DNA of 64,000 nt from assembly GCA_003991915.1 (NCBI GenBank), contig RQTK01000995.1:119221-183220 (forward strand), written 5' to 3'. A model generated the notes under the pieces. It worked only from the letters and a program-made list of their open reading frames with translations, did no database searches and was not told the origin of the DNA. Origin of the DNA: Elysia chlorotica. Its lineage: Eukaryota; Mollusca; Gastropoda; Plakobranchidae. A program made the position numbers and the translations under genes. Shown piece after piece: positions 11,143 to 22,985 of the stretch. Within the stretch, counting starts at the first letter, position 1. Each line of letters opens with the position of its first letter.

Positions 11143-11896
11143 GCCCCGCGGGAAATATCCCCAGTGGTATTATCAGGCTGTTATTGGTTTTATATTCTGC
11201 CAGTGATATTATTATCAGGGCATCATTGTGAGGGCTGTTATTGGTTTTATATTCTGCCCAGTGATATTATTATCAGGGCATTATTGTAAGGGCTGTTATT
11301 GGTTTTATATTCTCCCCAGTGATATTATTATCAGGGCATTATTGTGAGGGCTGTTATTGGTTTTATATTCTGCCCAGTGATGTTATTATCAGGGCATTAT
11401 TGTAAGGGCTGTTATTGGTTTTATATTCTGCCCAGTGATGTTATTATCAGGGCATTATTGTAAGGGCTGTTATTGGTTTTATATTCTGCCCAGTGATGTT
11501 ATTATCAGGGCATTATTGTAAGGGCTGTTATTGGTTTTATATTCTCCCCAGTGATGTTATTATCAGGGCATTATTGTGAGGACTGTTATTGGTTTTATAT
11601 TCTGCCCAGTGGTATTATCAGGGCATTATTGTGAGGGCTGTTATTGGTTTTATATTCTGCCCAGTGGTGTTATTATCAGGGTATTATTGTAAGGGCTGTT
11701 ATTGGTTTTATATTCTCCCCAGTGATGTTATTATCAGGGCATTATTGTGAGGGCTGTTATTGGTTTTATATTCTGCCCAGTGATGTTATTATCAGGGCAT
11801 TATTGTGAGGGCTGTTATTGGTTTTATATTCTCCCCAGTGATGTTATTATCAGGGCATTATTGTAAGGGCTGTTATTGGTTTTATATTCTGCCCAG
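11143..11896. repeat. 58-bp minisatellite, about 13 copies
   Basis: The unit contains GGGCTGTTATTGGTTTTATA, TTCTGCCCAGTGATGTTATT and ATCAGGGCATTATTGT. Thirteen copies of the CTGTTATTGG block are visible. Variants alternate TGCCC/TCCCC and TTGTAAGG/TTGTGAGG, and a few copies lack three to four bases. The array ends 29 bp before the TSD of a SINE. Confidence 0.95.
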
Positions 11897-11939
11897 AGAG
11901 ACACTTAGAAGGCATTGCGGTAATGGACGTCAAAGCGAA

Positions 11940-12185
11940 TTGAGTTGAGTTGGTTTTAACGTCCAGCATCAGCACTATATAGGCTATATTTTGGATGGGC
12001 CCCAAGACGGACGTCTGACAATTGTATGTGCTGCCACACACGAGACAGGGCAGATATACCATGACTCCTGTCTCAGCCGGTCACATTATACTGACACCGA
12101 CCCAATCAGTAGGGAACGCAATCGCGAGGATTCGAACTCGGGACCTTTTGCGTCGGAAGCCGATGTTCTACCCCTGGGCCAACGC
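11940..12185 (-). mobile_element. Full-length SINE, head type I, with 14-bp TSD
   Basis: Both flanks carry GACGTCAAAGCGAA (11926-11939 and 12186-12199), which fixes the ends. On the minus strand the order is head (GGCCCAGGGGTAGAACATCG), CTTCCGACGCAAAAGGTCCC, B-box-like GAGTTCGAATCC, core (ATGTGACCGGCTGAGACAGG), CGTGTGTGGCAGCACATAC and tail (GGACGTTAAAACCAACTC). The well-kept sequence and perfect TSD suggest a fairly young copy. Confidence 0.93.
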
Positions 12186-12537
12186 GACGTCAAAGCGAAA
12201 ACGAGGACTACAGGGTAATAATTATCATAGACTATGAAACTGTAAGGTTTCATTGGAAGGATTTATCTATATGGGTCGGGAGAGAATAAGTCCATATCCT
12301 TTGGATGCTTCCTTCTTTAACCCAAATAAAAAAAAAACAACAACCAACTATGTCTGGAGTTTGTTTACCTTACTTAATAACACTAAAGAAATAGAACATC
12401 ACGCTCGCTATACGTAATTATAGTATTGTGAAGTCTTTTAGTACAGGGCACGTCTCTCCGACTCTAGTCTCTCGTTATATATCCTGACGTCCATACATGG
12501 CTATATCCTACACTTAGGCCGACGGACTAAAAAAAAC

Positions 12538-12611
12538 AAAAACAACAACAACAACAATAACAACAACAACAACAACAACAACAACAATAACAACAACAAC
12601 AACAACAACAT
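12538..12611. repeat. (AAC)n microsatellite
   Basis: AAC/ACA trinucleotide tract with a few AAT interruptions. Confidence 0.95.
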
Positions 12612-12929
12612 ATAAAGACAATAGAACAATGATAAAACGAAAACATTACCAACACAAGCCTGAGGGCGCTGTTCCGTCATACGTTATACCCGTTTCATTC
12701 GCAAAGCCTGTAATAGCAGACAGCCAGAGTTCCAGAGACTCAGGTAGGGGTGCCTTGCTCCCTAGGACCCGTCCACTTGACGAGCTGATAATTGATGACT
12801 AAGGGAAGATATTGGTGACCTCTCTCAGGCCACCCTTGGTCATTGCTTGGAATGAATTTTTTTTTTAAGACAGTCCTTTTTCCATTATTACTTCTTATTT
12901 GGACGATCGTCCGGTCTTTTCTTTCGTCG

Positions 12930-12937
12930 TCGTTATT

Positions 12938-13000
<63 letters not shown>

Positions 13001-13040
13001 GTTATTATTATAATTATTATATTATTACTATTACTATTAC
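12930..13040. repeat. (ATT)n microsatellite
   Basis: About 100 bp of TTA trinucleotide repeat that becomes imperfect at its 3' end. It accounts for the poly-Ile frame. Confidence 0.95.
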
Positions 13041-13368
13041 TAATATCAATTTTTGTAAATAATAATTATCATTATTATAAAATAAACTTAGTCTATGGTA
13101 GTGTTATCCATTTTATAAAACAGGTAATTGAAAAAAATAAATTATTTCCTTCGCTCGCCTTAATATCAGTGTGGCAGTAATTGTTATTGCTTAAAAGTTA
13201 TCATTATAAAACAAGGAATCTTAAAAAAAAGCCTCTTTTCGCCGTAGCCCTGTCGATTGATGCACGTATTAAGTCTGTGGTAGAATCATCATTATAAAAC
13301 CGGTATTGCGAAATAAAGAACTGGTTTGTTAGCCGTAGTGTTGGCCAAGCTGTTAGTGACAATGTTGA

Positions 13369-14120
13369 ATTTTTTGTTACCTTTGCTTCATGGTGGTTTC
13401 TCGACTGTCGCTGTTAACAATATACTGTCTTGTGGACGTGTCCCAGGAATTTAAGTCTGGAACTTACTCGGACCACTCTGTGACAGAATAGAGCTATCTA
13501 GAAACGAAAGAACATTCATGATTTCTTTGGGATTTTTTTGCCGTCATGTTTCTATTAATTTTTGTTAATACTCCGATTCTTCTCTTCTTTGTTGTAGTGT
13601 AGTGTTGAGGTTGTTGTGGTTCTCTTTGTTATGATTGTTGGAGCTGTTGATCATTTTTCATTCGCTATTGTCAGCATTTTTATTTATCGTAGTGTTTTTC
13701 TGTGTGTATCTCTGCATATCTTTTTCTCTAACTCTTTTTCTCTCTGTCTCTAAAATTTTTTGCTACCTTTGCTTCATGGTGGTCTCTCAACTGTCGCTGT
13801 CAACAAAATACTATCTTGTGGACGTGTCCCAGGAATTTAAGTCTGGAATTAACATGGGTCACTCTGTTAAAGAATAGAGCTATCTTGAAACGAAAGAACA
13901 TTTGGGATTTCTTTCTTTTTTCCGCTCTGTTTTTATTATACTTGGATATACTGTGGTTAGTCATTTTGTTATTGAAGTGTTGATATTGTTGAGGATTTTT
14001 TGTTATGATTGTTGGAGCTGTAGATAATTTTTTCATTCGCTATTGTCAACATTTTGTTTATCGTAGTGTGTTTATGTTTGTATCTTTGCATATCTTTTTC
14101 TGTATCTCTTTCTCTCTCCT
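13369..14120. repeat. Tandem duplication, ~386-bp unit, two copies
   Basis: Copy 1 (13369-13753) and copy 2 (13755-14120) share CCTTTGCTTCATGGTGGT, GTGGACGTGTCCCAGGAATT, AGAATAGAGCTATCT, TGTTATGATTGTTGGAGCTG and TTTATCGTAGTGT in order. Each copy ends in a TCTCT-rich stretch, and the second leads into the large TC tract at 14126. Divergence is moderate. Confidence 0.85.
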
Positions 14121-14125
14121 TCTCT

Positions 14126-14316
<191 letters not shown>

Positions 14317-14479
14317 ATTGCCTCTCTCCATCTTCTACAGCCGACACCGTGGTATCTATATTTATCATTTACAGCCCTCGACCTCTGTTTAACAAAAAGA
14401 TCATCAGATTTATACCGTTATGATAACTATGCGACTATGTGATCATAGTAGTCTATATACAATGGCAGTAACTTATTTA

Positions 14480-15480
14480 GACAAATTGAGATTAGAGATT
14501 TATTTTTTAGAAGAAGGAATGAACTTTCCCTCGTTATGAAAAAACGAAATAAAATCTTTAAAAGCTCTCTCAGAAAATTTTTTTATCTGCAATTGAAAAA
14601 TCGTAATTTATTACATTTTATTATCATAATGTAATATTTATGAAAGACACATGCATAATACATCATGCGTCTACGCTAAACAAAAAGCGTAGCTACAACT
14701 TGTAAACGATATTCAGTAAAGACATTTTTTGTGAAGCTATACCAATCCCAGCATAATTGTAGGGATATTTTGGCCAACCTTAAAACACTCAATGCTAAAG
14801 GTAACAGACCGTTTCCTATCTGAACGGACTCCCCACCCATACCTCTACTCTGAATCTGGCGTCCTACCGACTAATTTCGATTCCAGAACACACAGGGAGG
14901 ATTCCTGTCTAATCTTAACTGAGATGGAGGGGTCTTGATTTCAGGCTTCTCATCAATTCAAGCTGTAACTGTAGCACTTTTTGTAAATACTGGTCCTTTT
15001 TTATGCAATGTGATAACAAATGGCGTAACTGTAATAGGGAAAATTAAGATTTGTGTAACTGTTTTGGGCAAAATTAAGATTTGAGAGCAGATAGCAATAG
15101 ATTATGACTGGGAAATATTGGTTTTTTCCATTTATTTAATTTTTTATATTTTGTCTACTTTATATTTCGCGAAAACTATTAAATTTGTGTACCTCGGTTT
15201 AAATAAAATACAAGGGCAACTCCATGATATGACCAACGTAAACATATTTTTTACTTGAAAACGGTAAACATTAACGTTTGCTTTCAAACTGTTAGATTAA
15301 AAACCACCAGGACAGACTGGCACTGAAAAAAGGGCTCTTTTGAGCTCGTTTGCTTAACATATTAAGCTAACACAGCATCCATGTTGACAAGCTTAAATGG
15401 TTTTGCTTTCTTTTTTTTTTTTAGTTTTGTGCGTCTTGGTGGTTGTACAAGCCGAAAATTCATATTTTAGTAAATGTAAA
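14480..15480. other. Intergenic or intronic DNA, only a short internal repeat seen
   Basis: A ~32-bp segment (GTAACTG followed by AAAATTAAGATTTG) is doubled at 15022-15081. Otherwise no SINE, exon or long repeat was identified. Confidence 0.45.
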
Positions 15481-15589
15481 TAATGACCGCTTTAGATCAG
15501 GTACTTCTTTTTAGGAAAAGCATGTTTCTGAGTTTAACACTTAGACACACTGTCTTTCCCTATCTATTTTATCAAAAATGTTTCTGTTT

Positions 15590-15775
15590 GTCTGTTTGTT
15601 TGTATGTCTGTTTGTCTGTCTCTCTATCTGTCCATCTGTCTAGCACACTTGTACTCTCTCTATCTCTGTCATACCCGTTTCTCTGTCTCGGATTCTCTCT
15701 GTGGTTCTTTTTCTATCTCTTTAAATCTCTTTTAATCTGTCCTTATCTCGCACACTCTTTTTATCTGTCTTGCCA
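15590..15775. repeat. Cryptically simple TCTG/TC-rich stretch
   Basis: This is an imperfect mixture of TCTG, TTTG and TCTC motifs. The associated open frame is pyrimidine-driven and not protein-like. Confidence 0.7.
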
Positions 15776-16640
15776 ATTATAAATATAGCCTTCAAATGTT
15801 ATTACAAATGGAATATTAAACAAAACAAAAGTGGATCAAGTAGCATTATTTTTGTTTAAAACAGCCCAATTGATTAAAAAAGGCTACATGAAACCACAAT
15901 CCCTAAAGCGAGATTTTCTCTTTCGCCTTCAAAATAAATTTCGGGAAAATTGCAAGGCACAGAAACTACACGTTAAAGATTAACCAAACGAAACAGGGCT
16001 CCATCCCGGCTTGAGTTTCTTCACTCCTAGCTTCCTGAGCTGCTAATTAAGTCCTCCTGATTTATTTCGTTGCAGGCCTAAGGTATTCTGGGATTCGCGG
16101 GCCCTAAGCCTGATAAAGGGCACCCCGAATTTGATGAAAAAGAAAACAAAAACTGCCATGCCCCAGGGAAAAGTCCGCTGCTCATTTTCAGCTCTTGGTA
16201 TCGGCGAACAGTTCTTGGTGCTTCACCGAGAGAATGTCAAATCGTGGACATTGATGCTAAAAATAGCCACTGCGGGCTCTTTTGCAGCTTATTGGTACAA
16301 ACAAGGTTTTCAAAGAAGTAAATCATGGACTCTAAAAATTTTCATTTTTTTAAATAATTGTAAGAGGCTAGATAAATGGTTGTTTATTTATCAAACTCTT
16401 GTTTCACTTAAATATATTCCCTCAACAAAATATAGACAATATGAGCTTAGATATATAACATACAATTCTTAAAAATGAAAAGGATCTAAGGAGACATGTA
16501 CCAACAAACTGAAAGGGTGCCATCACTGTAGTTTTTAATATGAAAGTAATTGCTTATAAAAAGAAAAACTAACCAAAACACAAACAAAAAGCAAATTAAA
16601 AAGGAATAACAACTTAACCCCCCCCCCCACAGAATGACAA

Positions 16641-16955
16641 TGGCCTAACTGAACATAACGCAACATCAGCTCCATGTAGACTATATCGTGGACGTGCGCA
16701 CTCCAAGACTGGCGTCTGATAATGTTNNNNNNNNNNNNNNNNNNNNNNNNNNNNNNNNNNNNNNNNNNNNNNNNNNNNNNNNNNNNNNNNNNNNNNNNNN
16801 NNNNNNNNNNNNNNNNNNNNNNNNNNNNNNNNNNNNNNNNNNNNNNNNNNNNNNNNNNNNNNNNNNNNNNNNNNNNNNNNNNNNNNNNNNNNNNNNNNNN
16901 NNNNNNNNNNNNNNNNNNNNCGCTCTACCACTTGAGCCACCTCCTCTCAACTCCA
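16641..16955 (-). mobile_element. SINE, head type II, interrupted by an assembly gap
   Basis: The left side holds the tail and 3' block in reverse (CAACATCAGCTCCATGTAGA, CGTGGACGTGCGCACTCCAA, GACTGGCGTCTGATAATG). The right side, read on the minus strand, gives the tRNA-like head GGCTCAAGTGGTAGAGCG. The core and B box fall in the run of N. Confidence 0.7.
16727..16920. other. Assembly gap (194 N)
   Basis: Undetermined bases lie inside a SINE. The open frames reported across this gap are meaningless. Confidence 1.
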
Positions 16956-17577
16956 CCACCTATATTACTCAAGTAGAGGCGACCTCTCTTAACAGAGTTA
17001 ACAGAATGCTAAAGAAGAACAGGATTTTTGATGAAAGTGCCTTAAAGAAAAGAGAAAAAAAACAATAACTAATTCAAACGTGTTATCTTAGTCAATCGAC
17101 CGATTGGTTTTGTGTTGTGTTGGACTTTAACCTGAGAAAGAATTGTGGAAAATATTCGACTGGAAAGAAGAGAAACGACATCAGATAATCGATATTATAT
17201 ATTTTAGATAGATGTTATTACCCGAATGTTTTGAAATCTTAAAACTAAAGATACAATTATTGGATTTATCAGGTTACGTATTTCGGTTATAATAGTATTT
17301 TTTAAATTCGGATACATTTCAGCTTCTATTATCATTTTTAAAAAGCATACGGATTGATATTTTAGGAAACAATTATAACCAGTAAATACGAGTAAACAAT
17401 TACCTATATCATAGGGCGTCGAATTACGCAGTGTAACAGTATTGCCATTGACTTTAAACATAATTGTACAAGTACTTTTAATAGTTGGGAAACTTTCAGT
17501 TAGGCGAATGTTATGATAAAACAGAGACTTTTGCATTGCAAATCGTACGCCTTTCCTACCGATCTGTACGGTGAGTG

Positions 17578-17640
17578 ATAGAGTGAGTTTGTTTTTACGG
17601 CACATCAGCACGGTAACGGCTATGTTGTGCCCATGATGTT
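17578..17640 (-). mobile_element. Tail fragment of SINE-like family B
   Basis: GAGTGAGTTTGTTTTTACGG, then CACATCAGCACGGTAACGGC and TATGTTGTGCCCATGATG, is the reverse of the tail seen at 7909 and nearly the same as 36268-36333. Confidence 0.65.
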
Positions 17641-17802
17641 CTAGGACATTTAATGCATTATTCTACTAGCAACGGTGACTCCTTTATCTCTCTGAATAGT
17701 AAAAACATAAAAATTGTGTGTTCAAAGTTTGGTCAAAAGTGAAGGGCATAATAGTTTAAAACATCCATGTGTAGCTAGAGAGAACCTTACTACGTTCATT
17801 TG

Positions 17803-18030
17803 GTAGCCCTGAGGGAGAACATCGGCTTTCGACGCAGGAGGTCTGTGGTTCGAGCCCCGGCCTGGCGACCTGGTTTGGTCGGTGTTAGCTTCGTGTGGCC
17901 GGCTGAGACAGAGTTCATGTATCTCCGCACACTCTCTGTGTAGCAGCATGTAAACTTGCCATACGTCAGTATTGTGGCCCGTCCACAATATAGTCTATAC
18001 ACTGCTAACGTTGGAGGTTAAATTAATTCA
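17803..18030 (+). mobile_element. tRNA-derived SINE, head type I variant
   Basis: The head GTAGCCCTGAGGGAGAACAT, then CGGCTTTCGACGCAGGAGG and B-box-like GGTTCGAGCCCC, leads into the core (GTGTGGCCGGCTGAGACAGA), the GTAGCAGCATGTAAAC block and CCGTCCACAATATAGTCTAT. The end is GTTGGAGGTTAAATTAATTC, a decayed form of the standard tail. Confidence 0.82.
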
Positions 18031-18539
18031 ATTCAACTAATATAGGTTTTAATAAGCTTACCAAGAAAGAAGATTTAGTTACGCTAAATTTTGCGGCTAG
18101 TATTTATTTTAATGAGAACATTAATTGTGCGTAAACAGATATAATATTATTATTTCGATATATTGCCTAAAAATTGATATCATTATGACATATGTATTAT
18201 TAAACCTCCATGCTTTATGTGGTATAATGAATTGGGGTACTTTTTGCGAACTATCTATCCTAATAGCACAAGTTGTAACGATGAAATATATAATCATGTC
18301 TTTGAATATTTTATTATAAACCTTAATGAATGTGATATTGTCAAAAAGGTTACATTTGGTAAGTGCACTTCTTTTTTTACTCGTCTATTCATATGAAGAA
18401 AATAATAGATTATATGAAACGATTGAACTACAAAATCATTACCATACCTTTATATGGTGTAAAAAAGACACGTGATGTTCAACTAACAAGCACTACTTAG
18501 TTTCATAACGCCATTCACCCTTAAACTGTTGAACTCATT

Positions 18540-18995
18540 GCGTCGGGGAGTCACGTGGTCAATCGCTAACAGGTCTTATGAAAGTAGGGTTCCAAAACTA
18601 ATCCGTGTCATCAGTGCAGCCACGACCAGGATATTGGCGTTGTAAAACACGCGTCCAGGATAGAAAAGTCTGGGCTTGGAAGAACAATACATGCTTTGTG
18701 ATCCGCGCAACTAAAACGAGTGACATAATTACGTCTTTAGGACGTCCAGGGATACTGATCGCGTATTGGCTCCGGAAGTTCAGTATAGAGATTGTCTTGG
18801 ACTGGACGCCGGCGCAGATTCCTGGTTGTCTTTGTTGGCGTCGCTGCCGCCGTTGCCGCCGTTGCCGCCGTTGCCGCAAGATGTCTTTTATCTAAGTGGT
18901 ACTTATTTTTGGGAGCTACATCTACATCTACGCACTCCGTTACATGAGATCCGGTGTACACGCAAAGCGTCCAATAAAATGAAAGACATTCATAC
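18540..18995. promoter_or_regulatory. CpG- and GC-rich patch, possible island or exon
   Basis: GC and CpG are clearly higher than in the AT-rich flanks, with CACGCG, CGCGC, GACGCCGGCGC and a short (TTGCCGCCG)3 repeat at 18849-18879. Several overlapping frames are open on both strands, including a minus-strand frame with ATAATAATAAAT residues followed by TRNLRRRPVQDNLYTEL. A plus-strand donor-like AG|GTAAGA sits at 19038. It could be a promoter region or an exon; no start site is proven. Confidence 0.25.
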
Positions 18996-19044
18996 ACTTT
19001 TACACTTGGTAATTGTGAAGGTTCATGACACAAGTTAGGTAAGA

Positions 19045-19770
19045 AAAAATCTTTTTAAGTAATTCTAAGAATGGAATTTGATGACCCGCGGTAGTCATTT
19101 GGCACTTCTAGAAAGGATAAAAAGAAAACAACAATAACTATAGTACTTATCTCTATAACATGAAGCGTTGTTACATATCCCTATTTTTTTCATAATTATC
19201 TTCCAGCACAACAAAAATACTTTTGTTCAAATTTTCACCATGTATGTTTCAAATTTATATTAGAAATATTCATAACATGATAAAACGTGAGAACTGCATT
19301 TTACTTAATTTTAATTGTTCGCAATTTTTTTTCCTCCTGATAATTTTTTTCAATTACAATACTCAATCGTTTGGTTTAACAAGGCAAAAGGATTGATGGT
19401 ATTACACTTAGATAATAGTACTTTTAATTTTTTTTTTTTTAACCAGATGTTCTAATTCATTTGCTTTACACTACCATTGGACATAACAGAAAGCCATCAC
19501 GACTTATAGGGTGTCTCTACCGACCAGCCAATGTTACATTTCTCCTACATTATCAAGGACGCTTATTTCATTTCTTGCTGTTAAAAACAGCTAACGTGCA
19601 TAACAAAGAAAATCACTTTCAGGACCCGCCCGTCTCCTTAACATTCAAAACACGGGTTTGGGGGTTGGGGGGGGGGGTGACTTCGTTACTCAACAGAAAT
19701 ACTAGAACTAGCTAACTGTGCTAAACACATGGGGAATCGGTTTTTGTTAATGCTAGATACAGACTGTCAG
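19045..19770. other. AT-rich DNA, nothing recognised
   Basis: It contains homopolymer T and G runs only (for example 19428-19440 and 19668-19678). Confidence 0.5.
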
Positions 19771-19774
19771 ACAC

Positions 19775-19776
<2 letters not shown>

Positions 19777-19827
<51 letters not shown>

Positions 19828-19850
19828 AGATAGAGATTGAGATTGAGAGA
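19777..19850. repeat. (AG)n microsatellite
   Basis: GA dinucleotide run with a few interruptions at its 3' end (ATAGAGATTGAGATTGAGAG). Confidence 0.95.
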
Positions 19851-20205
19851 GGCAGTTTTTTATGATACATTTGTGAATATTTAGAATTCTACTTATTGCC
19901 GAGCTATCAACCTGACACAAAAACAGAATATGTGACTTTTTCCAAAACTGTTTGGTCTAAAATATCACTGTATGTCTTTTGGCGGAGTTGGCAGACTTTG
20001 AATGTGTGGTAAACACCAAAACCTACCAGGTTTGAAGTCACGTTTGCCTACAGAAGTAGATCTCAATGGAAGTCATTATAGGTCGGACCTACGTCAGCTT
20101 TAGGACTCTCCACCCACTGAATGAAATAATGGGGGGATTTTCTTCTTTTGCGTGTTAGAACATACATTAAATGAAAAAACGCAAATCTAAATAACTGTGA
20201 GTTTT

Positions 20206-20268
20206 GTTGTCGTTGTTGTTGTTGTTGTTATTGTTGTTGTTGTTGATGATGCTTTTTGTTGTTGTTTT
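20206..20268. repeat. (GTT)n microsatellite
   Basis: Imperfect GTT trinucleotide tract of about 60 bp. Confidence 0.9.
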
Positions 20269-20279
20269 TTTAGTCTATG

Positions 20280-21990
20280 GAAGGTTGAATGTATGTAGAC
20301 AAACAAATACATTTTTTTATAGAGCGTCACTTCCTATAAACTCAGCTTATGGCGCTTTTACACACAGTAATCTTATCCAACGAAGAATATGACATAGAGC
20401 ATAGATAACAATACATGTATTTATTACAAAACAAAAGCATTCATTAATACAATAACATTATATGCATAGATAATTAGTCTAGGCAATGGAACAACTGAGT
20501 TTTAACAGCTTTTTAAAAAATCCCCTACTGTTATACGCTTAATCCCAATCAATTCAAATAAATAAAATGAAAATTCTAAACAGAATAGTAGTCATAAGAA
20601 GCTTCACAGAGGGCACATAACTGCAAAAAACACCTATGGCCAGGGGTTGTGGACTGTAGAACAGTCTTAGTTTAATTTGAGTCTAGTGGAGATGGAATCG
20701 AGGCTTTTCAAAATAACAGGCAACGTCTCCGAGTTGACTGGGCTGACGCACACTTTTCCATAACAAGTGTAATATTGATCTATTTTTTTTTTAACTTTTA
20801 TCACAGTTGGGACAGAAGTATACTCAGTGACTATTTTTATTTAGGTCTCCTAGACTAAGAATGTAACGTGGTTTAACTATACCTAATATTTTGATATAGT
20901 TTTTCTCTTACTTTGGTTCTAACGGCAAATGTTTGTTGTTTCTGGGTTTTTTTCCGTTGAACCTGCTGGTTAATCTTGGAAACCTCGGGAAGAATCACAG
21001 ATTAATAAAGCAAATCAATAAAAATTTAGTTCTCTGATGCTAAAAATGTACGTTAAGTGCTCTCGGAAAAAAAAACATTGAAGTGTATTCTTATTTTAGG
21101 ATTATTACATTGATGGACATCTATATCTACGTTTTCATATATATTAGTCATTGACATAAAAGGTTGTTTGTTTTTTCCCCTTCAGAATCAGACACAGTCT
21201 TGAATTGATTGCATGTGATGCACACTACATATGAATAGCTTGGAAAAAAAAGTCTTTTTTAATTTTTTATCTTTTATTTAACTTACTATAGGCTAACGCC
21301 CTTACTAAAGTTACAGCTATAGCGATCTTAAAAAGCTGATGGTCAGAAACCTGTTATCTGAAAAAAAAATTTGAGTTCAGAAAAATGATCATGATAATGA
21401 TATTAAGATTAGATCTGAACCTCCCATCCCCGAAATATTTTATTCAAGCAGCTCTGTATAGAGTGTCTAACCCGTCTTTATTTAATGGACAAAGACAAAC
21501 CTAGATCTTCTGTTTTGGGTGGGGAATGTTTTTTTCTTTAAACAGACAGCTGCCCATAGATATACAACACGGTTGGAGCAAATTATCAACATAAAACAGC
21601 ATTTGGCAGCTCCATTAAGGGTTATTTCTGTCTACTTCTTTATGAATAAACTTCTCCTAAATGGATCGGACACATTTCGAGAAAAAGCATTTAAACGTGT
21701 GTTGTTTTCAATTTATTTACAACCTTAATGACGATTATCGTTTTGAATGTAAAGGCCGGCTTAAAATACGACGTCATTTGTTTATTTTTGTTTCTATTTT
21801 ATTTTCGTTGTTCATTATTTTTTAGTATTTTTGTATGCTAGGACAAACCCCTTGATTTTAGCCACTGACAAATCAAGCTAGAAAGTGTCGGTGAATCTAG
21901 TAAATTGAAAAATCGCGCTGGCTTGTTAAGATTTTCAACAAGTTCGTAATGAGTTGTGAAAAACGGCCATTCCAATTTGCTTGGTTTAAA
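20280..21990. other. AT-rich DNA, nothing recognised
   Basis: No SINE module or tandem array was identified. Short open frames lack coding character. Confidence 0.45.
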
Positions 21991-22002
21991 CGATTCTCCA
22001 CC

Positions 22003-22024
22003 ACGTACACACACACACACACAC
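22003..22024. repeat. (AC)n microsatellite
   Basis: Short CA dinucleotide run. Confidence 0.9.
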
Positions 22025-22304
22025 TTAATATTTGGTTGAAGCTAATAGAGAGAATGCATAAATTGCAAAGCTGATCCTTTTTAAACGGGACTGATTGAGG
22101 TCGACAAATAAATCTGAATACCTTTTATTTTATTTTTTTATTTTTTTTTCATTTTAAATGTAAAACTTTCATTTAGGCCTTAAAAACAAAGTCGATTGTA
22201 AAAATAAAATAGAAAAAGAATTATTTCATTTGGCTTAGAGATTCAAGAAAGTCTAGGAAAAATGAGCTATTCTATTTTTATAGCATTATATTGATAGAAT
22301 ATTA

Positions 22305-22575
22305 AAAGCATACATACAGACATAAAGACATACAGACACACATTTAAAGATATGCATACAGAACAAATGATGTTGAGATAACCATACATAAAGAAAAATA
22401 GACATACAGACATAAAGACACACATACATACGCACATACAGACATAAAGACAAAGAGACATAAAGACAAAAAGACATACAAACATTATGACACAAAGACG
22501 TAGAGACACAAAGACACAAACACATAAATACATCAAGACACAAAGACATTAAAACGCAAAGACATAAAGACAATG
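22305..22575. repeat. Cryptically simple ACATA/AGACA repeat
   Basis: The plus strand is built from degenerate copies of AGACATAAAGACACACATAC and shorter variants, with very few T. The reverse-strand Cys/Leu/Val-rich frames follow from this composition and are not genes. Confidence 0.85.
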
Positions 22576-22584
22576 CATTCTTTT

Positions 22585-22985
22585 TCTCTACTCTGAGTGA
22601 ACCTATCCATCTATCCTGCATTCTGCAGCAGTAGCTGAACCTGGCTGTGGTGAATGAAGCTAATTGCGCATGCGTTGTCTGCAGTTAGCCTGTAGGCTGA
22701 CACACACAGCCAATGAAAACAAATCACTTCCTCGCGCAGAATTCTGGGTAAGCGGCCGTATCTATGGAGTTAATGACAAGCTTGCGTGGACCTTGGCCGT
22801 TAGCTGGGTGCGGTATGGTCGTGGCTCTAACGAGCTTCGTCATGAACCTTCCCACGCACATAACAATTAGCCTCTAGTTAGGTCTACACTGATGCACTCT
22901 ACATGCAATCTCATTTGTTTTCGGAATAAAATACTCCATACTCCTCATTGCACAGTCTTTATTGCATTGTTTATCTCATCTGGTG
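22585..22985 (+). other. GC-richer stretch, weak LTR-like features
   Basis: This block differs in composition from its flanks. It contains CGCATGCG, an AATAAAA signal at 22926 and a segment ending CTCATCTGGTGACC. A TG start near 22646, a polyadenylation signal and a terminal CA would fit a solo LTR of about 330 bp, but no TSD or second LTR was seen. Confidence 0.15.

Noticed and set aside
16131-16472. 113-codon plus-strand frame
   Set aside because: The C-terminal half is AT-driven. The N-terminal half contains two similar SWTL-like stretches but no recognised domain. The preceding TTTCGTTGCAG could be an acceptor, but the frame is not convincing.
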